The notes under the pieces: model-generated | Databases searched by the model: none | The model's input: only the letters and a program-made list of their open reading frames with translations | Told to the model about the DNA's origin: nothing | DNA from: Kocuria soli | GTDB taxonomy: Bacteria > Actinomycetota > Actinomycetes > Actinomycetales > Micrococcaceae | Direction: 5' to 3' | Assembly (NCBI RefSeq): GCF_003797835.1 | Contig: NZ_RKMF01000001.1 | Coordinates: forward strand, 124,001 to 188,000 | Length of the DNA stretch: 64,000 nt | Made by a program: the position numbers and the translations under genes | Shown: in pieces, positions 33,833 through 42,328 of the stretch | Layout of the letters: every line of letters begins with the position of its first letter | How positions within the stretch are numbered: the first letter of the stretch is position 1

Positions 33833-36136
33833 TCACCTCGCGGGGGGCGCTGCGGTGTCGGTGGTGCTCGGCTGCTCCGGAGCCGCGACCCCCCGGTGTC
33901 TGCGTTCCTCGGAGCCCAGCACCTCGTTCATCACCCGGGACAGTGAGCGCACGCGCTCGGACTGCTCGATGCCTTCCACGAGCACGACCTCGCCGTTCTC
34001 GTCGGCCAGCGGGATCTGCCAGTTGGGGTACTCGTCCGAGGTCCCGGGCTGGTTCTGGACCCGCTTCTCCCCCACCGCGTCCACGAGCTGGACGCAGTGC
34101 AGCAGTGAGGGAGCGCGTCCGAGATATCGGTACAACCCCTCGATCTGCTGCCTGACCGTGGCGTCCTGCGGAACCAATCCTTCGGCCCGGGCTGCGGCGA
34201 GCCAGCGGTCCACGCGTTGCTGGGCCTCTTCCCGTTCGACCCCGACCGGCCGCTCCAGCAGGCCCAGACCGTCCCGCAGATCCACCTGCACGCTTTCCAG
34301 GAAGCCCGCGGTGGGCGGCAGGTCATGCGTGCCCACGGAGGCGAACGCCTCCTGCCGGTAGTTCCGGGGATCCCTGGGCCCGTCGCCCTCCTGCTCGAAC
34401 CACAGGACGGAGGTCCCCAGGACGCCCCGGGCCGCGAGGAATTCCCGCGCCGATGGTTCCACCGTCCCAAGGTCCTCGCCGACCACGACGACGCCCGCCC
34501 GTTGCGCCTCCAGAGCCAGGATCCCGACCATCGCCTCGTGGTCGTAGTACACGTAGGCACCGTCCGAGGCCTTGTTGCCGTCCGGAATCCACCAGAGCCG
34601 GAAGAGCCCGATCACGTGGTCGACGCGGATGCCGCCGGCGTGACGGAATATGGTGCGCAGCATTTCCCGCCAGGGCCGGTACCCGGCGTCTTCGAGTCGT
34701 TGCGGATGCCACGGGGGTTGGGACCAGTTCTGGCCCTGCTGGTTGTACATGTCTGCCGGGGCGCCCACGGAAACGCCGGGGGCCATAACCTCCTGCAGTG
34801 TCCAGGCGTCAGCACCGTCCTTCGTGACGCCGACGGCCAGATCGTGCATGACGCCGATCTGCATCCCCGCGGATTCGGCCGCGCGCTGGGCCGCCGCCAG
34901 CTGGTTGTCCAACAGCCACTGGATCCACACGTAGAAGTTGATGCGGTCCTTGAGGCGCTCCCTGGCCTCCGCGGCGTAGGGCGAGTCCGGGGTTGCGGCC
35001 TCCCCCGACCATAGTTCGTTGTCGACCCCGAGTTCCTCACGCAGCGCACACCAGAGCCCGAAGTCCTGGAGGTGCTGCCCACCTTCCCGGACGAACCGTT
35101 CGAGCTGCTGCTGACGTTGCGGAGAGCGCCGCACGGTGTAGAGCAGTTCCAGGCTCTTGAGCTTCGCGGCGAAAATGCCGTCACGGTCGATGCTCTCCGG
35201 ATCCAGCACCTTGCGCCGTTGGATCGCCGCCAGGGTGGAGACCACTTCCAGGTCGCTGGGCCGCAGGTACGCGTACTCCCGGATGTCCGCGATCCGCAGG
35301 TAGAGCGGGTTGAAGAACCGTCGGGTGGTGGGCAGGTACGGCGAAGGCTCGATCGGCGGCACGGGTTCAGAGGCGTGCAGGGGGTTCACCAGGATGTAGT
35401 CGGCCCCTTGCTCGCCGCCGATCGCCGCCAATGCGGCCAGGTCGTTGATGTCGCCCACGCCCCACGACCTGTTGGAGGCCACCGAGTAGAGCTGGGCCGC
35501 CCATCCCCACCGCCTGGCCCCCTGGAGGCGGTCCGTCGTCGTCAGCCGAGCGGGAGTCACGGCGACCTCGATCGTCACGTCCTGCTCGGCACCCGGCGCC
35601 GCTGCGTCGCCTGCGGCCTCGGCTGGTGCCGTCGCGCGCAACCGGTACCACTCGGACGGAAGGTCCGTGGGAAGTTCGAAGAACAACCGTTCGACGTCGG
35701 CGCCGTCGATGGTTCGGGTCTCGACCTCACCCGGAGTCTGGGTGAGTTGGACCGGCGCACCGTCCACCATGATCTCGACGGTCACCTGTGTTCCCGGGGA
35801 CACGTGGATCGGAATGCGGGTGGCAACGTTCTCGGTCGCGATCACCACAGGCGGTAGGAACCGGCGCCACGGCTGTTCCTCCCGGCGCTCAAGGCTTTCG
35901 CGCGCGGCGGCCTCACCGGAGACATCGGCGCCGAGTGCGGTGAGCACGGATCGCAGGGTCTCGTCCGGGACACCGACCTCTCCGCCGTCGAACCCGTTGT
36001 AGCGTGTGCGCACCCCGTGCGCTTCTGCCAGGGCCTGGAGAAGGTCTCGACCCACCGCGCCCTGTTCCGGGGTGGAGCCAGGCCCGGAGGCGGGCGGAAC
36101 GGAGGATTCTGAGGCGGAGGACTGCATGGACACCAT
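33833..36136 (-). CDS. malQ: 4-alpha-glucanotransferase (amylomaltase)
   Basis: About 767 residues, GH77. It transfers glucan segments between maltooligosaccharides in the cytosol. The catalytic parts are visible: GGIRVDHVIGLFRLWWIPD (nucleophile Asp), VGEDLGTV (acid/base Glu) and GTHDLPPTAGF (third acid). SWGVGDINDL and YILVNPLHASEPVPPIEPSP are family signatures. An N-terminal domain of ~200 residues resembles that of other actinobacterial MalQ proteins. The start is uncertain: ATG 36136 or ATG 36127, neither with a clear ribosome-binding site. It diverges from the HAD phosphatase gene. Confidence 0.94.
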   Translation of the reverse strand: MVSMQSSASESSVPPASGPGSTPEQGAVGRDLLQALAEAHGVRTRYNGFDGGEVGVPDETLRSVLTALGADVSGEAAARESLERREEQPWRRFLPPVVIATENVATRIPIHVSPGTQVTVEIMVDGAPVQLTQTPGEVETRTIDGADVERLFFELPTDLPSEWYRLRATAPAEAAGDAAAPGAEQDVTIEVAVTPARLTTTDRLQGARRWGWAAQLYSVASNRSWGVGDINDLAALAAIGGEQGADYILVNPLHASEPVPPIEPSPYLPTTRRFFNPLYLRIADIREYAYLRPSDLEVVSTLAAIQRRKVLDPESIDRDGIFAAKLKSLELLYTVRRSPQRQQQLERFVREGGQHLQDFGLWCALREELGVDNELWSGEAATPDSPYAAEARERLKDRINFYVWIQWLLDNQLAAAQRAAESAGMQIGVMHDLAVGVTKDGADAWTLQEVMAPGVSVGAPADMYNQQGQNWSQPPWHPQRLEDAGYRPWREMLRTIFRHAGGIRVDHVIGLFRLWWIPDGNKASDGAYVYYDHEAMVGILALEAQRAGVVVVGEDLGTVEPSAREFLAARGVLGTSVLWFEQEGDGPRDPRNYRQEAFASVGTHDLPPTAGFLESVQVDLRDGLGLLERPVGVEREEAQQRVDRWLAAARAEGLVPQDATVRQQIEGLYRYLGRAPSLLHCVQLVDAVGEKRVQNQPGTSDEYPNWQIPLADENGEVVLVEGIEQSERVRSLSRVMNEVLGSEERRHRGVAAPEQPSTTDTAAPPAR

Positions 36137-36209
36137 GCTATCGACGCTTGGCACCCGGCCGGACCGTTCTGCGCCACGAGCACCCGCTCGATTGCGGCAT
36201 GCTGGAGGC

Positions 36210-36971
36210 ATGTCAGAGCCCACCGCCGCAGACCCCGTGACCGCCGGCTCCCCCCGGCCCCGCCCCTTGACGGCAGAGTTCCGGCCCGTGGCGGTGATCT
36301 TCGACTGCGACGGCGTCCTGCTGGACACCGAGACCGCGTGGGGTGAAGTCCAGGCCGAGGTGTTCCGGCGCCACGACCTTGCCTACGGGCCGGCGGAGGA
36401 ACGCGGCCTGAAGGGCTGGTCGGCACGCGCTGTCGCGGAGGAAGTGGTCCGCCGGTGCGGTGAAGCACACCCCGCAGCAGATACATCAGCCGCGAAGAGG
36501 GACGTGCAGCACGGCATCACCATCGAGGAAGCCCTTGCCGAGATCATCGACGTCGAGGCCCGCCTGTTGACGGGCAACATGCCCGTGATCGACGGCGCCT
36601 TGGAGCTGGTCCGACGCATTGCCGACCATGTTCCGGTTGCGGTGGCCTCGAACTCCACAGCGAGCATCCTGCAGACCAAGATGACCACCAGCGGCATCGC
36701 GGATCACGTGCAGACCTGGGTCTCCTCCGACGACGTGGCCGTCGGCAAGCCGGCTCCGGACATCTACCTGGAAGCAGCTGCGCGGCTCGGGGTCGATCCC
36801 ACCGAGTGTCTGGCCGTCGAGGACTCCCCCGCGGGGGCGACAGCCGCCCTCGACGCGGGCATGATCACACTGGGCATCTCGTGGGACGGCGAGCCGGTGC
36901 CGTCGTCGTTGCTGCTCGACTCCGTGACCGACCCGCGCCTGGATGAGCTGCTCACCGCCTGGAGGTGGTGA
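36210..36971 (+). CDS. HAD family phosphatase (beta-phosphoglucomutase-like)
   Basis: 253 residues. Motif I is IFDCDGVLLDTE, with the nucleophile and acid Asp. Motif II is VAVASNST, and motif III/IV is VGKPAPDIYLEAAARLG followed by CLAVEDSPAGATAA. The cap region is helical, as in subfamily I phosphatases of the beta-phosphoglucomutase/sugar-phosphate group. ATG 36210 has GGAGG just before it. Sitting beside malQ it could act on a sugar phosphate, but the substrate is not fixed by sequence. Confidence 0.87.
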   Translation: MSEPTAADPVTAGSPRPRPLTAEFRPVAVIFDCDGVLLDTETAWGEVQAEVFRRHDLAYGPAEERGLKGWSARAVAEEVVRRCGEAHPAADTSAAKRDVQHGITIEEALAEIIDVEARLLTGNMPVIDGALELVRRIADHVPVAVASNSTASILQTKMTTSGIADHVQTWVSSDDVAVGKPAPDIYLEAAARLGVDPTECLAVEDSPAGATAALDAGMITLGISWDGEPVPSSLLLDSVTDPRLDELLTAWRW

Positions 36972-36995
36972 GCCCGCGCTCACAGGCGTCAGCGA

Positions 36996-37844
36996 TCAGC
37001 GGTTCCAGAGCCCGTAGGTCTTGGCCAGGTCGGAGACCTTGCGAGCGCGCGCCAGGCGGGGCAGGTAGCTGCCGTCCATGGTTCCGGTCGCCCCGGTCTC
37101 GAAATTATCGATCAGTTCACGGGCCCAGGCGATCTCCTGCTCGGAAGGTGCCAGCCCTGTGTTGATCCCGTCGGCCTGGTTCGGATCCAACGTGAGCTTT
37201 CCGGTCATGCCCATGGACTGGGTGACTCGGCAGGCCTCGGCGAGGTCCTCGCCGTGCGCTCCGACCGAAGGGCCGTCGATCGGCCCGGGCAAGAGCCCGA
37301 CGCGAGAAGCGACCACCAGCACGGAGCGGGCGTGGGCCAGCGCCATGGGATCACCGGAGGCGCCCGTGTCACGGCGGAAGTCACCGACGCCGAAGGCCAG
37401 CCGGAAGACCCCGGGAGCCCGGGCGATGTCGTTGGCGTTCATGAGCCCCACCGCGGACTCGATCAGCGCGATCACGGGCGTACCGGCGGGCATCATCATG
37501 GCCGTCCGGGTGATGTGGTCCGGATGCTCGGTCTTGGCCAGCATCAGACCGCGCAGGTTCTTGGCCTCGGCCAGGGCTTCCAGGTCCTCGCGCCAGTGCT
37601 CGGAGGTGATGTCGTTGATCCGCACCCAGGCCCCCGCACCGCCGTTGAGGGCGTCCACGACAGCCGCTCGTCCTTGCGCCTTCTGCGCCTCCGGCAGCCC
37701 GTCTTCGATGTCGAAGATCACGGAGTCCGCTTCGGAAGCCAACGCCGCGGGGAAAACCGAAGGATCGGAGGCACCGACCAGCAGAACGGATCGGGACAGG
37801 CGGGCAGGCAGCGCAGCGGCGCGCTGGTTGCGGAAGGGGCTCAC
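36996..37844 (-). CDS. HpcH/HpaI aldolase/citrate lyase beta-like (CitE-like) protein
   Basis: 282 residues of the CitE-like group that cleaves or hydrolyses (acyl-)CoA esters such as malyl- or citramalyl-CoA. SVIFDIEDGLPEAQK, PVIALIESAVGLMNANDIAR (magnesium Glu) and LAFGVGDFRRDTG (Asp) are typical metal and substrate segments. GTG 37844 has AAGGA 5 nt upstream and is preferred over an upstream ATG at 37895. No citrate lyase alpha or gamma genes are near, so it is a stand-alone member. Its specific substrate is unknown. Confidence 0.84.
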   Translation of the reverse strand: MSPFRNQRAAALPARLSRSVLLVGASDPSVFPAALASEADSVIFDIEDGLPEAQKAQGRAAVVDALNGGAGAWVRINDITSEHWREDLEALAEAKNLRGLMLAKTEHPDHITRTAMMMPAGTPVIALIESAVGLMNANDIARAPGVFRLAFGVGDFRRDTGASGDPMALAHARSVLVVASRVGLLPGPIDGPSVGAHGEDLAEACRVTQSMGMTGKLTLDPNQADGINTGLAPSEQEIAWARELIDNFETGATGTMDGSYLPRLARARKVSDLAKTYGLWNR

Positions 37845-37918
37845 GTGGGTCCTTCGGGTTCGGTTCCGACAATCAGCCCTGACGGGCGCCTCCATGGTAT
37901 GGGGTCAGCGGTACGAGT

Positions 37919-39007
37919 TCACTGCGGCAGCGGCGTGTGATCGGGCACCACGCGTTCGCTCTCCCGTACCGGCCCGGGAGCCGTTCCGCGACCGAACGGT
38001 GCGTCACCGAGCGCCTCACGGCCGTGCGGTTCGAGCCAGTTCTGCAGGTCCGGTCCCACCGGCACGATGCGGGTGGGATTGATGTCTCCATGAACCACGT
38101 AGTAGTGCTGCTTGATCTGTTCGAAATCCACGGTGTCGCCGAACCCCGGGGTGGTGAACAGGTCGCGCGCGTACGCCCAGAGGTTGGGCATCTCCGTGAG
38201 TTTGTTGCGTGAGCACTTGAAGTGGCCGTGGTAGACGGGGTCGAAGCGGACCAGGGTGGTGAACAGGCGGACATCGGCCTCCGTGATGTGCGGCCCCATG
38301 AGAAAGCGTCGGTCGGCCAGTCTCTCCTCCAGCCAGTCCATGGCCGTCCACAACCGGTCGTAAGCCGCCTCGTAGGCCTCCTGAGAGCCTGCGAACCCGC
38401 ACCGGTACACGCCGTTGTTGACCTCGGTGTAGACGCGTCGCATGACCTCCCGCATCTCGTCCTCGAGCTCGGTCGGCCACAGATCGGGCGCGCCCTCCCG
38501 GTGGAAGTCCGTCCATTCCTTGGCGAAGTCCTCCGTGATCTGCGGGAAGTTGTTGGTGACCACCTGCCCGGAGGCGATGTCCACCACCGCCGGGACGGTG
38601 ATCCCACGCGGGTAGTCCGGGAATCGCGCGAAGTAGGCCTCCTGCAGACGTTCGATGCCCAGAACGGGGTCCTTGCCCTCCGGGTCCAACTGGAAGTTCC
38701 ACGACCGCACGTCATGGGTCGGTCCCGGCAGTCCCACCGAGATCACCCCCTCCAGCCCCAGGAGACGGCGGACGATCAGGGTTCGGTTCGCCCACGGGCA
38801 GGCACGCGCAGCAACCAACCGGTAGCGGTCCCGCTCGACCGGCCAGGCCTCGGCCCCCTCGGAGAGCTGGGCCGTGGCGGGGTCCCGGACAATCCGGTCC
38901 TCGATGTAGTTGGTGTCCCGATCGAAGGACTCTCCGGCGTGCACGTAGGCACCCTTGGTGCTGTGCTCGTCCTGGCCGACCGCCGCCTCTGTCACGCCCT
39001 CATTCAT
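37919..39007 (-). CDS. Glutathionyl-hydroquinone reductase-like GST family protein
   Basis: 362 residues of the Xi-class/YqjG-PcpF-like glutathione transferase family. The catalytic cysteine is C70 in ARACPWANRTLIVR. ITVPAVVDIASGQVVTNNFP and ADVRLFTTLVRFDPVYHGHF are highly conserved in this class. Proteobacterial members reduce S-glutathionyl-hydroquinones. Actinobacteria generally use mycothiol instead of glutathione, so the thiol partner here may differ. GGAGGACACC precedes ATG 39007. The ben/cat region 2-5 kb away produces ring diols and catechol, so a role in quinone detoxification is plausible. Confidence 0.9.
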   Translation of the reverse strand: MNEGVTEAAVGQDEHSTKGAYVHAGESFDRDTNYIEDRIVRDPATAQLSEGAEAWPVERDRYRLVAARACPWANRTLIVRRLLGLEGVISVGLPGPTHDVRSWNFQLDPEGKDPVLGIERLQEAYFARFPDYPRGITVPAVVDIASGQVVTNNFPQITEDFAKEWTDFHREGAPDLWPTELEDEMREVMRRVYTEVNNGVYRCGFAGSQEAYEAAYDRLWTAMDWLEERLADRRFLMGPHITEADVRLFTTLVRFDPVYHGHFKCSRNKLTEMPNLWAYARDLFTTPGFGDTVDFEQIKQHYYVVHGDINPTRIVPVGPDLQNWLEPHGREALGDAPFGRGTAPGPVRESERVVPDHTPLPQ

Positions 39008-39161
39008 GGTGTCCTCCAAACCCGTCCTCCAAACCGTTCGACTAACCTCTCACCACTTTAGATGATACGTCACTAAACCGGTCGGGCCACCCCCTCCAGC
39101 GCCGCTCCGCAGTAAGCTGGGACCCTCAGGCACACGAAATGCCCGGTCTGGAGGCCACGAC

Positions 39162-39899
39162 ATGACTCCCCCCGAACAGAACGGACGACAGGCCGAAAAC
39201 GGATCGGACGACGGCCACCTTCCGCAGTGGGGCCGGATGCGCTCGGAAGGCTCGACGCCGCCAGAATCACCCGGGCCACCGGCACCGGATGCTGAACCCC
39301 GGACGGACCCCCGGGATGTAGCCGCCAGACGCCGAGCTGTTCGGGGCCTGTCGTTCGCCCTGGTCTTGCTCGGAATCCTATTGGCGTCCGGCATGGCCGC
39401 CATGGGGCACCCATTCCTGGGTGCTGTCGGCGTTCTCCCGGCGCTGGTCGGCCTCTCAGGATTCGTGGCGGTGCACCTGGGCATCCCACGGCCTCTTCGC
39501 CCGACCCCAAACCCCCCGCCCCACCCCGGCCGCGCGTGGTGGTGGCTTCCCGTTACCCTGCTGGCCATGGGCCTCGCAGCCATCCTCGGCGCTTTCGTCG
39601 CCGACGCCTCGGCACCGGCAACCGGCAGCTCCTGGACAATGTTCTGGCTGGTCGCGGGGGCCACCCTGCTAACCGCGGCCGGCCTGGGGTTCGGCCTGGT
39701 TGCGGTCTCACGGCTTTCCGTCACGGACGACGACGACGCCCCACTTCGCCGAGTGGACTGGAGCCAGGAGTACCCCCGACGCTACGCAGATTCGCCGCGA
39801 CACCCAGGTGGCTTCTACGACTCCTCCTGGATCACCCGGGACGCGAACGCGTCACACTCTCGCAAGAACAACCCGGACGGGGACCGAGACGACCCCTGA
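39162..39899 (+). CDS. Hypothetical membrane protein
   Basis: 245 residues, not recognised. The first ~60 residues are polar and Pro-rich. Four hydrophobic helices follow (SFALVLLGILLASGMA, FLGAVGVLPALVGLSGFVAV, WWWLPVTLLAMGLAAILGAF and WLVAGATLLTAAGLGFGLVAV). An acidic, Arg-rich tail ends DGDRDDP. ATG 39162 has GGAGG near position 39150, with long spacing. The downstream marR gene starts 110 nt later. Confidence 0.6.
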   Translation: MTPPEQNGRQAENGSDDGHLPQWGRMRSEGSTPPESPGPPAPDAEPRTDPRDVAARRRAVRGLSFALVLLGILLASGMAAMGHPFLGAVGVLPALVGLSGFVAVHLGIPRPLRPTPNPPPHPGRAWWWLPVTLLAMGLAAILGAFVADASAPATGSSWTMFWLVAGATLLTAAGLGFGLVAVSRLSVTDDDDAPLRRVDWSQEYPRRYADSPRHPGGFYDSSWITRDANASHSRKNNPDGDRDDP

Positions 39900-40009
39900 T
39901 GTGCGATCCTTTTTTGACCACCGAACCACCGAGGAACTGCCACCTTCGCAGGTCACTGCGTGCTAGTTGACGAGCGGGGCGACCTGGCCGGGCACAGAAA
40001 GCGACACCC

Positions 40010-40516
40010 ATGAGCACGACCGACCCGGAGCGAGATCAGACCCCACCCTCAGACGTTCCGCGCTGGCTCACGGAGCAGGAACAGCGGACCTGGCGCAATT
40101 TTCTGTTCGGCGCCCGCAGCCTGCTCCGAGGAATCGATCGACAGCTCTTGCGAGACAGCGACCTCTCGGGCGCGGAGTACGACGTGCTCGTACCGTTGTC
40201 CGAATCCCCGAGTGGCCGCATGCGGTCGCGGGACCTCTTGGAGTTCCTCGGCTGGGAACGCAGTCGTCTTTCTCATCTGCTGACGCGCATGAGTCGCCGC
40301 GGTCTGGTGGCACGACTCCCATGCCCCGACGACGCGCGCGGGCTCGACGTGCTCATCACCCCAAAGGGGACACAGGCGATCGAGTCCGCCGCACCAGCGC
40401 ATCTGGCCATGGTCAGGGCAGTCCTCATGGACGAGCTCACGGATGAGGAAGCAGCCGCCATCAACAGCATCAACGCCAAGATGACGGCACGCCTCAAGGA
40501 GTTGGACCTGGACTGA
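40010..40516 (+). CDS. MarR family transcriptional regulator
   Basis: 168 residues, a winged-helix dimeric repressor. The recognition helix region is MRSRDLLEFLGWERSRLSHLLTRM. The wing follows in GLVARLPCPDDARGLDVLIT, with an Arg/Asp pair typical of the family. One cysteine in the wing (CPDDARG) is unusual. GGCACAGAAAG stands before ATG 40010, a weak ribosome-binding site. MarR proteins commonly sense phenolic compounds; catA and ben lie 0.5-2 kb further on, so it might respond to those aromatics, but no target site is evident. Confidence 0.88.
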   Translation: MSTTDPERDQTPPSDVPRWLTEQEQRTWRNFLFGARSLLRGIDRQLLRDSDLSGAEYDVLVPLSESPSGRMRSRDLLEFLGWERSRLSHLLTRMSRRGLVARLPCPDDARGLDVLITPKGTQAIESAAPAHLAMVRAVLMDELTDEEAAAINSINAKMTARLKELDLD

Positions 40517-40561
40517 GCGCCCGAAGGTCTTAGGCGGTGACGAAATCCACCGGAAAACAGG

Positions 40562-40598
40562 GACGGGCCCTGCCACTTGGGGAATGGCAGGGCCCGTC
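40562..40598. terminator. Terminator after marR
   Basis: A perfect 14-bp stem, GACGGGCCCTGCCA (40562-40575) with TGGCAGGGCCCGTC (40585-40598), loop of 9. AAAA follows on plus, and TTTT precedes on the minus strand. Confidence 0.85.
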
Positions 40599-40703
40599 AA
40601 AACGTCCGTATCGGGGGAACAGGACGTCAGCCACGCGCGGGAATCATCCGGCGGCACATTGGGGGATCACCACCGGGCCAATACGCGCAACGCTTTCAAT
40701 ATA

Positions 40704-40720
40704 GGGGACACGATGTCCCC
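40704..40720. repeat. Inverted repeat in the marR-catA interval
   Basis: GGGGACA, CGA, TGTCCCC: a perfect 7-bp inverted repeat next to the A+T-rich CAATATA. It may be an operator or the base of a small RNA. Confidence 0.5.
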
Positions 40721-40919
40721 ACACAAGTGGTCGATTTATCATTGGACTGATCTTTTGATGTGTCCGGCACATTGCCGCGACCAGGGGCGGCAGCGGATAG
40801 CCCCAGGCGACTGCACTTCAGGGACAGCTCGTAGGAGGACGGACCCCTGGCCCCCTTTCGGCCCACACTTGCATACAGGTTCATGTGGGACACGTTGAGG
40901 CCCGAAACGAGGCGCGCAT

Positions 40920-40959
40920 GGAAGTGCCCGCCACCCGGGATGGGGTGGCGGGCACTTCC
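40920..40959 (-). terminator. Terminator of catA
   Basis: A 17-bp stem, arms 40920-40936 and 40943-40959 (GGAAGTGCCCGCCACCC and its complement), loop of 6. It begins about 84 nt past the catA stop. There is no U-tract. Confidence 0.85.
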
Positions 40960-41042
40960 GCACCGGCCGTCAACGGCTCTTGGTCTTCCGTCGAATCTGC
41001 GCCTGAACCGCACCCGCGGTACGCGATTCGAGCAGTCCGACC

Positions 41043-41927
41043 TCAGGCGGTCTCTCCCTCACGGGCCAGCACGTAGTTGTAGACAGCCTCTTCACCCTCG
41101 CCGCCGTCGGTCCGCGGCTTGGGTTCGAGCATCAACTCGGGCTTCACGGCCGATGCGATGTCGTCCTCGTTGTGCGGATCGCCCGGGAAGTAGAGCTGCT
41201 GCGTGACCAACTGGAAGCCGGGGGCGTAGACCTTGATGTGGATGTGGGCCGGACGCCAGGCGTGCCATCCGGCCGCCGCGATCAACTGGCCGCAGGCGCC
41301 GTCGGTGGGAATCTGGTACGGAGCCGGCCGCATGGTGTTGATCTCGAAGTTGCCGTCCTCGTCGGCAAGGACCACACCTCGGAACAGCCACTTGGGCAGC
41401 TCAGGGGCGTACTGGGAGTAGAAGCCCATGGCGTCGGCGTGCCAGATCTCGACCACCGCGTCCTTGATGGGCTGGCCCGATGTGTCCTTGAACGAGCCGG
41501 TGAACTTCAGGGGCGTGCCCTCCTCGTCCTCACGCATCTCCAAGGTGGCGGGGGTTGCCATCTCAGGAGCGTTGGGCACGTAGTAGGGACCTTCGATGGT
41601 CCCGATCGCGCCGGGGCGCTCGACGGAGTTGATCTCCTCGATGGTGTGTTCGAGCCAGACGTCCAGGAACAGCGGCCATTCACCGTCGGTACCGACCTTG
41701 ATCAGCCAGGCCTTCAGGGCGTTGTACTCGTCGTAGGTGACGCTGTGCTTGACGGCGACGTCGTTGATCGCCTGAATCGCTTCGCCGGCGATGGCCGACA
41801 CGCGCTCCTGAGACACGTCCATGCCGTGCAGTTTGCCGGACTCGCTGAAGCGCTGAGTCGCGAGGGTGCCCGCCTCGACAGCGGTACCTTCGTCCTCCCT
41901 GCGGGCATCGGTGCTGGATTCGCTCAT
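41043..41927 (-). CDS. catA: Catechol 1,2-dioxygenase (intradiol)
   Basis: 294 residues. It cleaves catechol between the hydroxyls to cis,cis-muconate using Fe(III). Iron ligands can be assigned by spacing: Y170 (MGFYSQY), Y204 (RPAPYQIP), H228 and H230 (PAHIHIKV). EIWHADAMGFYS is a family signature. The N-terminal helices that form the dimer in this class occupy residues ~35-105. GGAGG lies 5 nt before ATG 41927. The open frame continues upstream to 42236, but those codons look non-coding. It is divergent from benA, whose pathway supplies catechol. Confidence 0.96.
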   Translation of the reverse strand: MSESSTDARREDEGTAVEAGTLATQRFSESGKLHGMDVSQERVSAIAGEAIQAINDVAVKHSVTYDEYNALKAWLIKVGTDGEWPLFLDVWLEHTIEEINSVERPGAIGTIEGPYYVPNAPEMATPATLEMREDEEGTPLKFTGSFKDTSGQPIKDAVVEIWHADAMGFYSQYAPELPKWLFRGVVLADEDGNFEINTMRPAPYQIPTDGACGQLIAAAGWHAWRPAHIHIKVYAPGFQLVTQQLYFPGDPHNEDDIASAVKPELMLEPKPRTDGGEGEEAVYNYVLAREGETA

Positions 41928-42117
41928 GTCATCCTCCACGTCTTCGTCATTGGATGGTTGGTCTTTGATGGGTTGGTCAACTTGGGCTGGTGACCGCGAA
42001 CGGACCCGCCTCTTCACTTGGATCTTGGTGACCGGCACAACCGCCTCGGTGTCCGGGCACTCACGGCGCGGGCCGTTCTCCCACCCGGAGCATCGAATGT
42101 GACGTGCGCTACATCCC

Positions 42118-42147
42118 ACTGTAGAACCCTCATTCCCAGGGTGACAA
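42118..42147 (-). promoter_or_regulatory. Probable catA promoter
   Basis: On the minus strand TTGTCA (42147-42142), spacer of 18 nt, TACAGT (42123-42118). The leader would be about 185 nt. Confidence 0.5.
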
Positions 42148-42167
42148 ATATCAATCAAGTGTGATTT

Positions 42168-42213
42168 ATGCCTAATCGAGAGGGTCGATACCCCCTGGGT
42201 TCCCACTAGGCAT
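42168..42213. repeat. Inverted repeat ATGCCTA ... TAGGCAT
   Basis: ATGCCTA at 42168-42174 and TAGGCAT at 42207-42213, perfect arms. Their centres are 39 bp apart, about four helical turns, so both lie on one face. It is a candidate two-site operator between catA and benA. Confidence 0.5.
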
Positions 42214-42224
42214 TCACCTGATGT

Positions 42225-42240
42225 GCCTGAGATCACAGGC
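42225..42240 (+). promoter_or_regulatory. Inverted repeat over the benA -35 region
   Basis: GCCTG, AGATCA, CAGGC. It lies about 17 nt upstream of TAATAG (42257-42262), the best -10-like sequence for benA. No consensus -35 is present, as expected for a promoter that needs an activator. Confidence 0.45.
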
Positions 42241-42328
42241 TCGCAGACTGTCTTCTTAATAGCTGTCGGCCGGCCCGGGAATCCCCTGGGTCACCCACCG
42301 ATCAAGAGCCGATCACGAGGGAGCAGTC

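Larger units (their letters stand above)
40517..41042. other. 526-nt non-coding interval between marR and catA
   Basis: It holds two strong terminator hairpins near its ends (see 40562 and 40920) and, between them, a relatively A+T-rich stretch around 40690-40770 with an inverted repeat. An open frame at 40584-40898 shows no family resemblance, and I do not call it a gene. Confidence 0.6.
41928..42328. promoter_or_regulatory. catA-benA divergent control region
   Basis: 401 nt without a gene. It contains the proposed catA promoter, inverted repeats at 42153-42166 (AATCA/TGATT), 42168-42213 and 42225-42240, and two GGTTGGTC direct repeats (41956-41963 and 41971-41978) in the catA leader. Activators encoded nearby are benR and the LysR gene. 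GAGGGAGCAG precedes the benA ATG. Confidence 0.65.

Noticed and set aside
40584-40898. A 104-codon open frame between marR and catA
   Set aside because: It begins inside a terminator hairpin, has no ribosome-binding site, and its composition is unlike the neighbours.
41928-42236. Upstream in-frame extension of catA by 103 codons
   Set aside because: The residues match no dioxygenase N-terminus, the promoter-like and repeat elements lie inside it, and ATG 41927 has a good ribosome-binding site.
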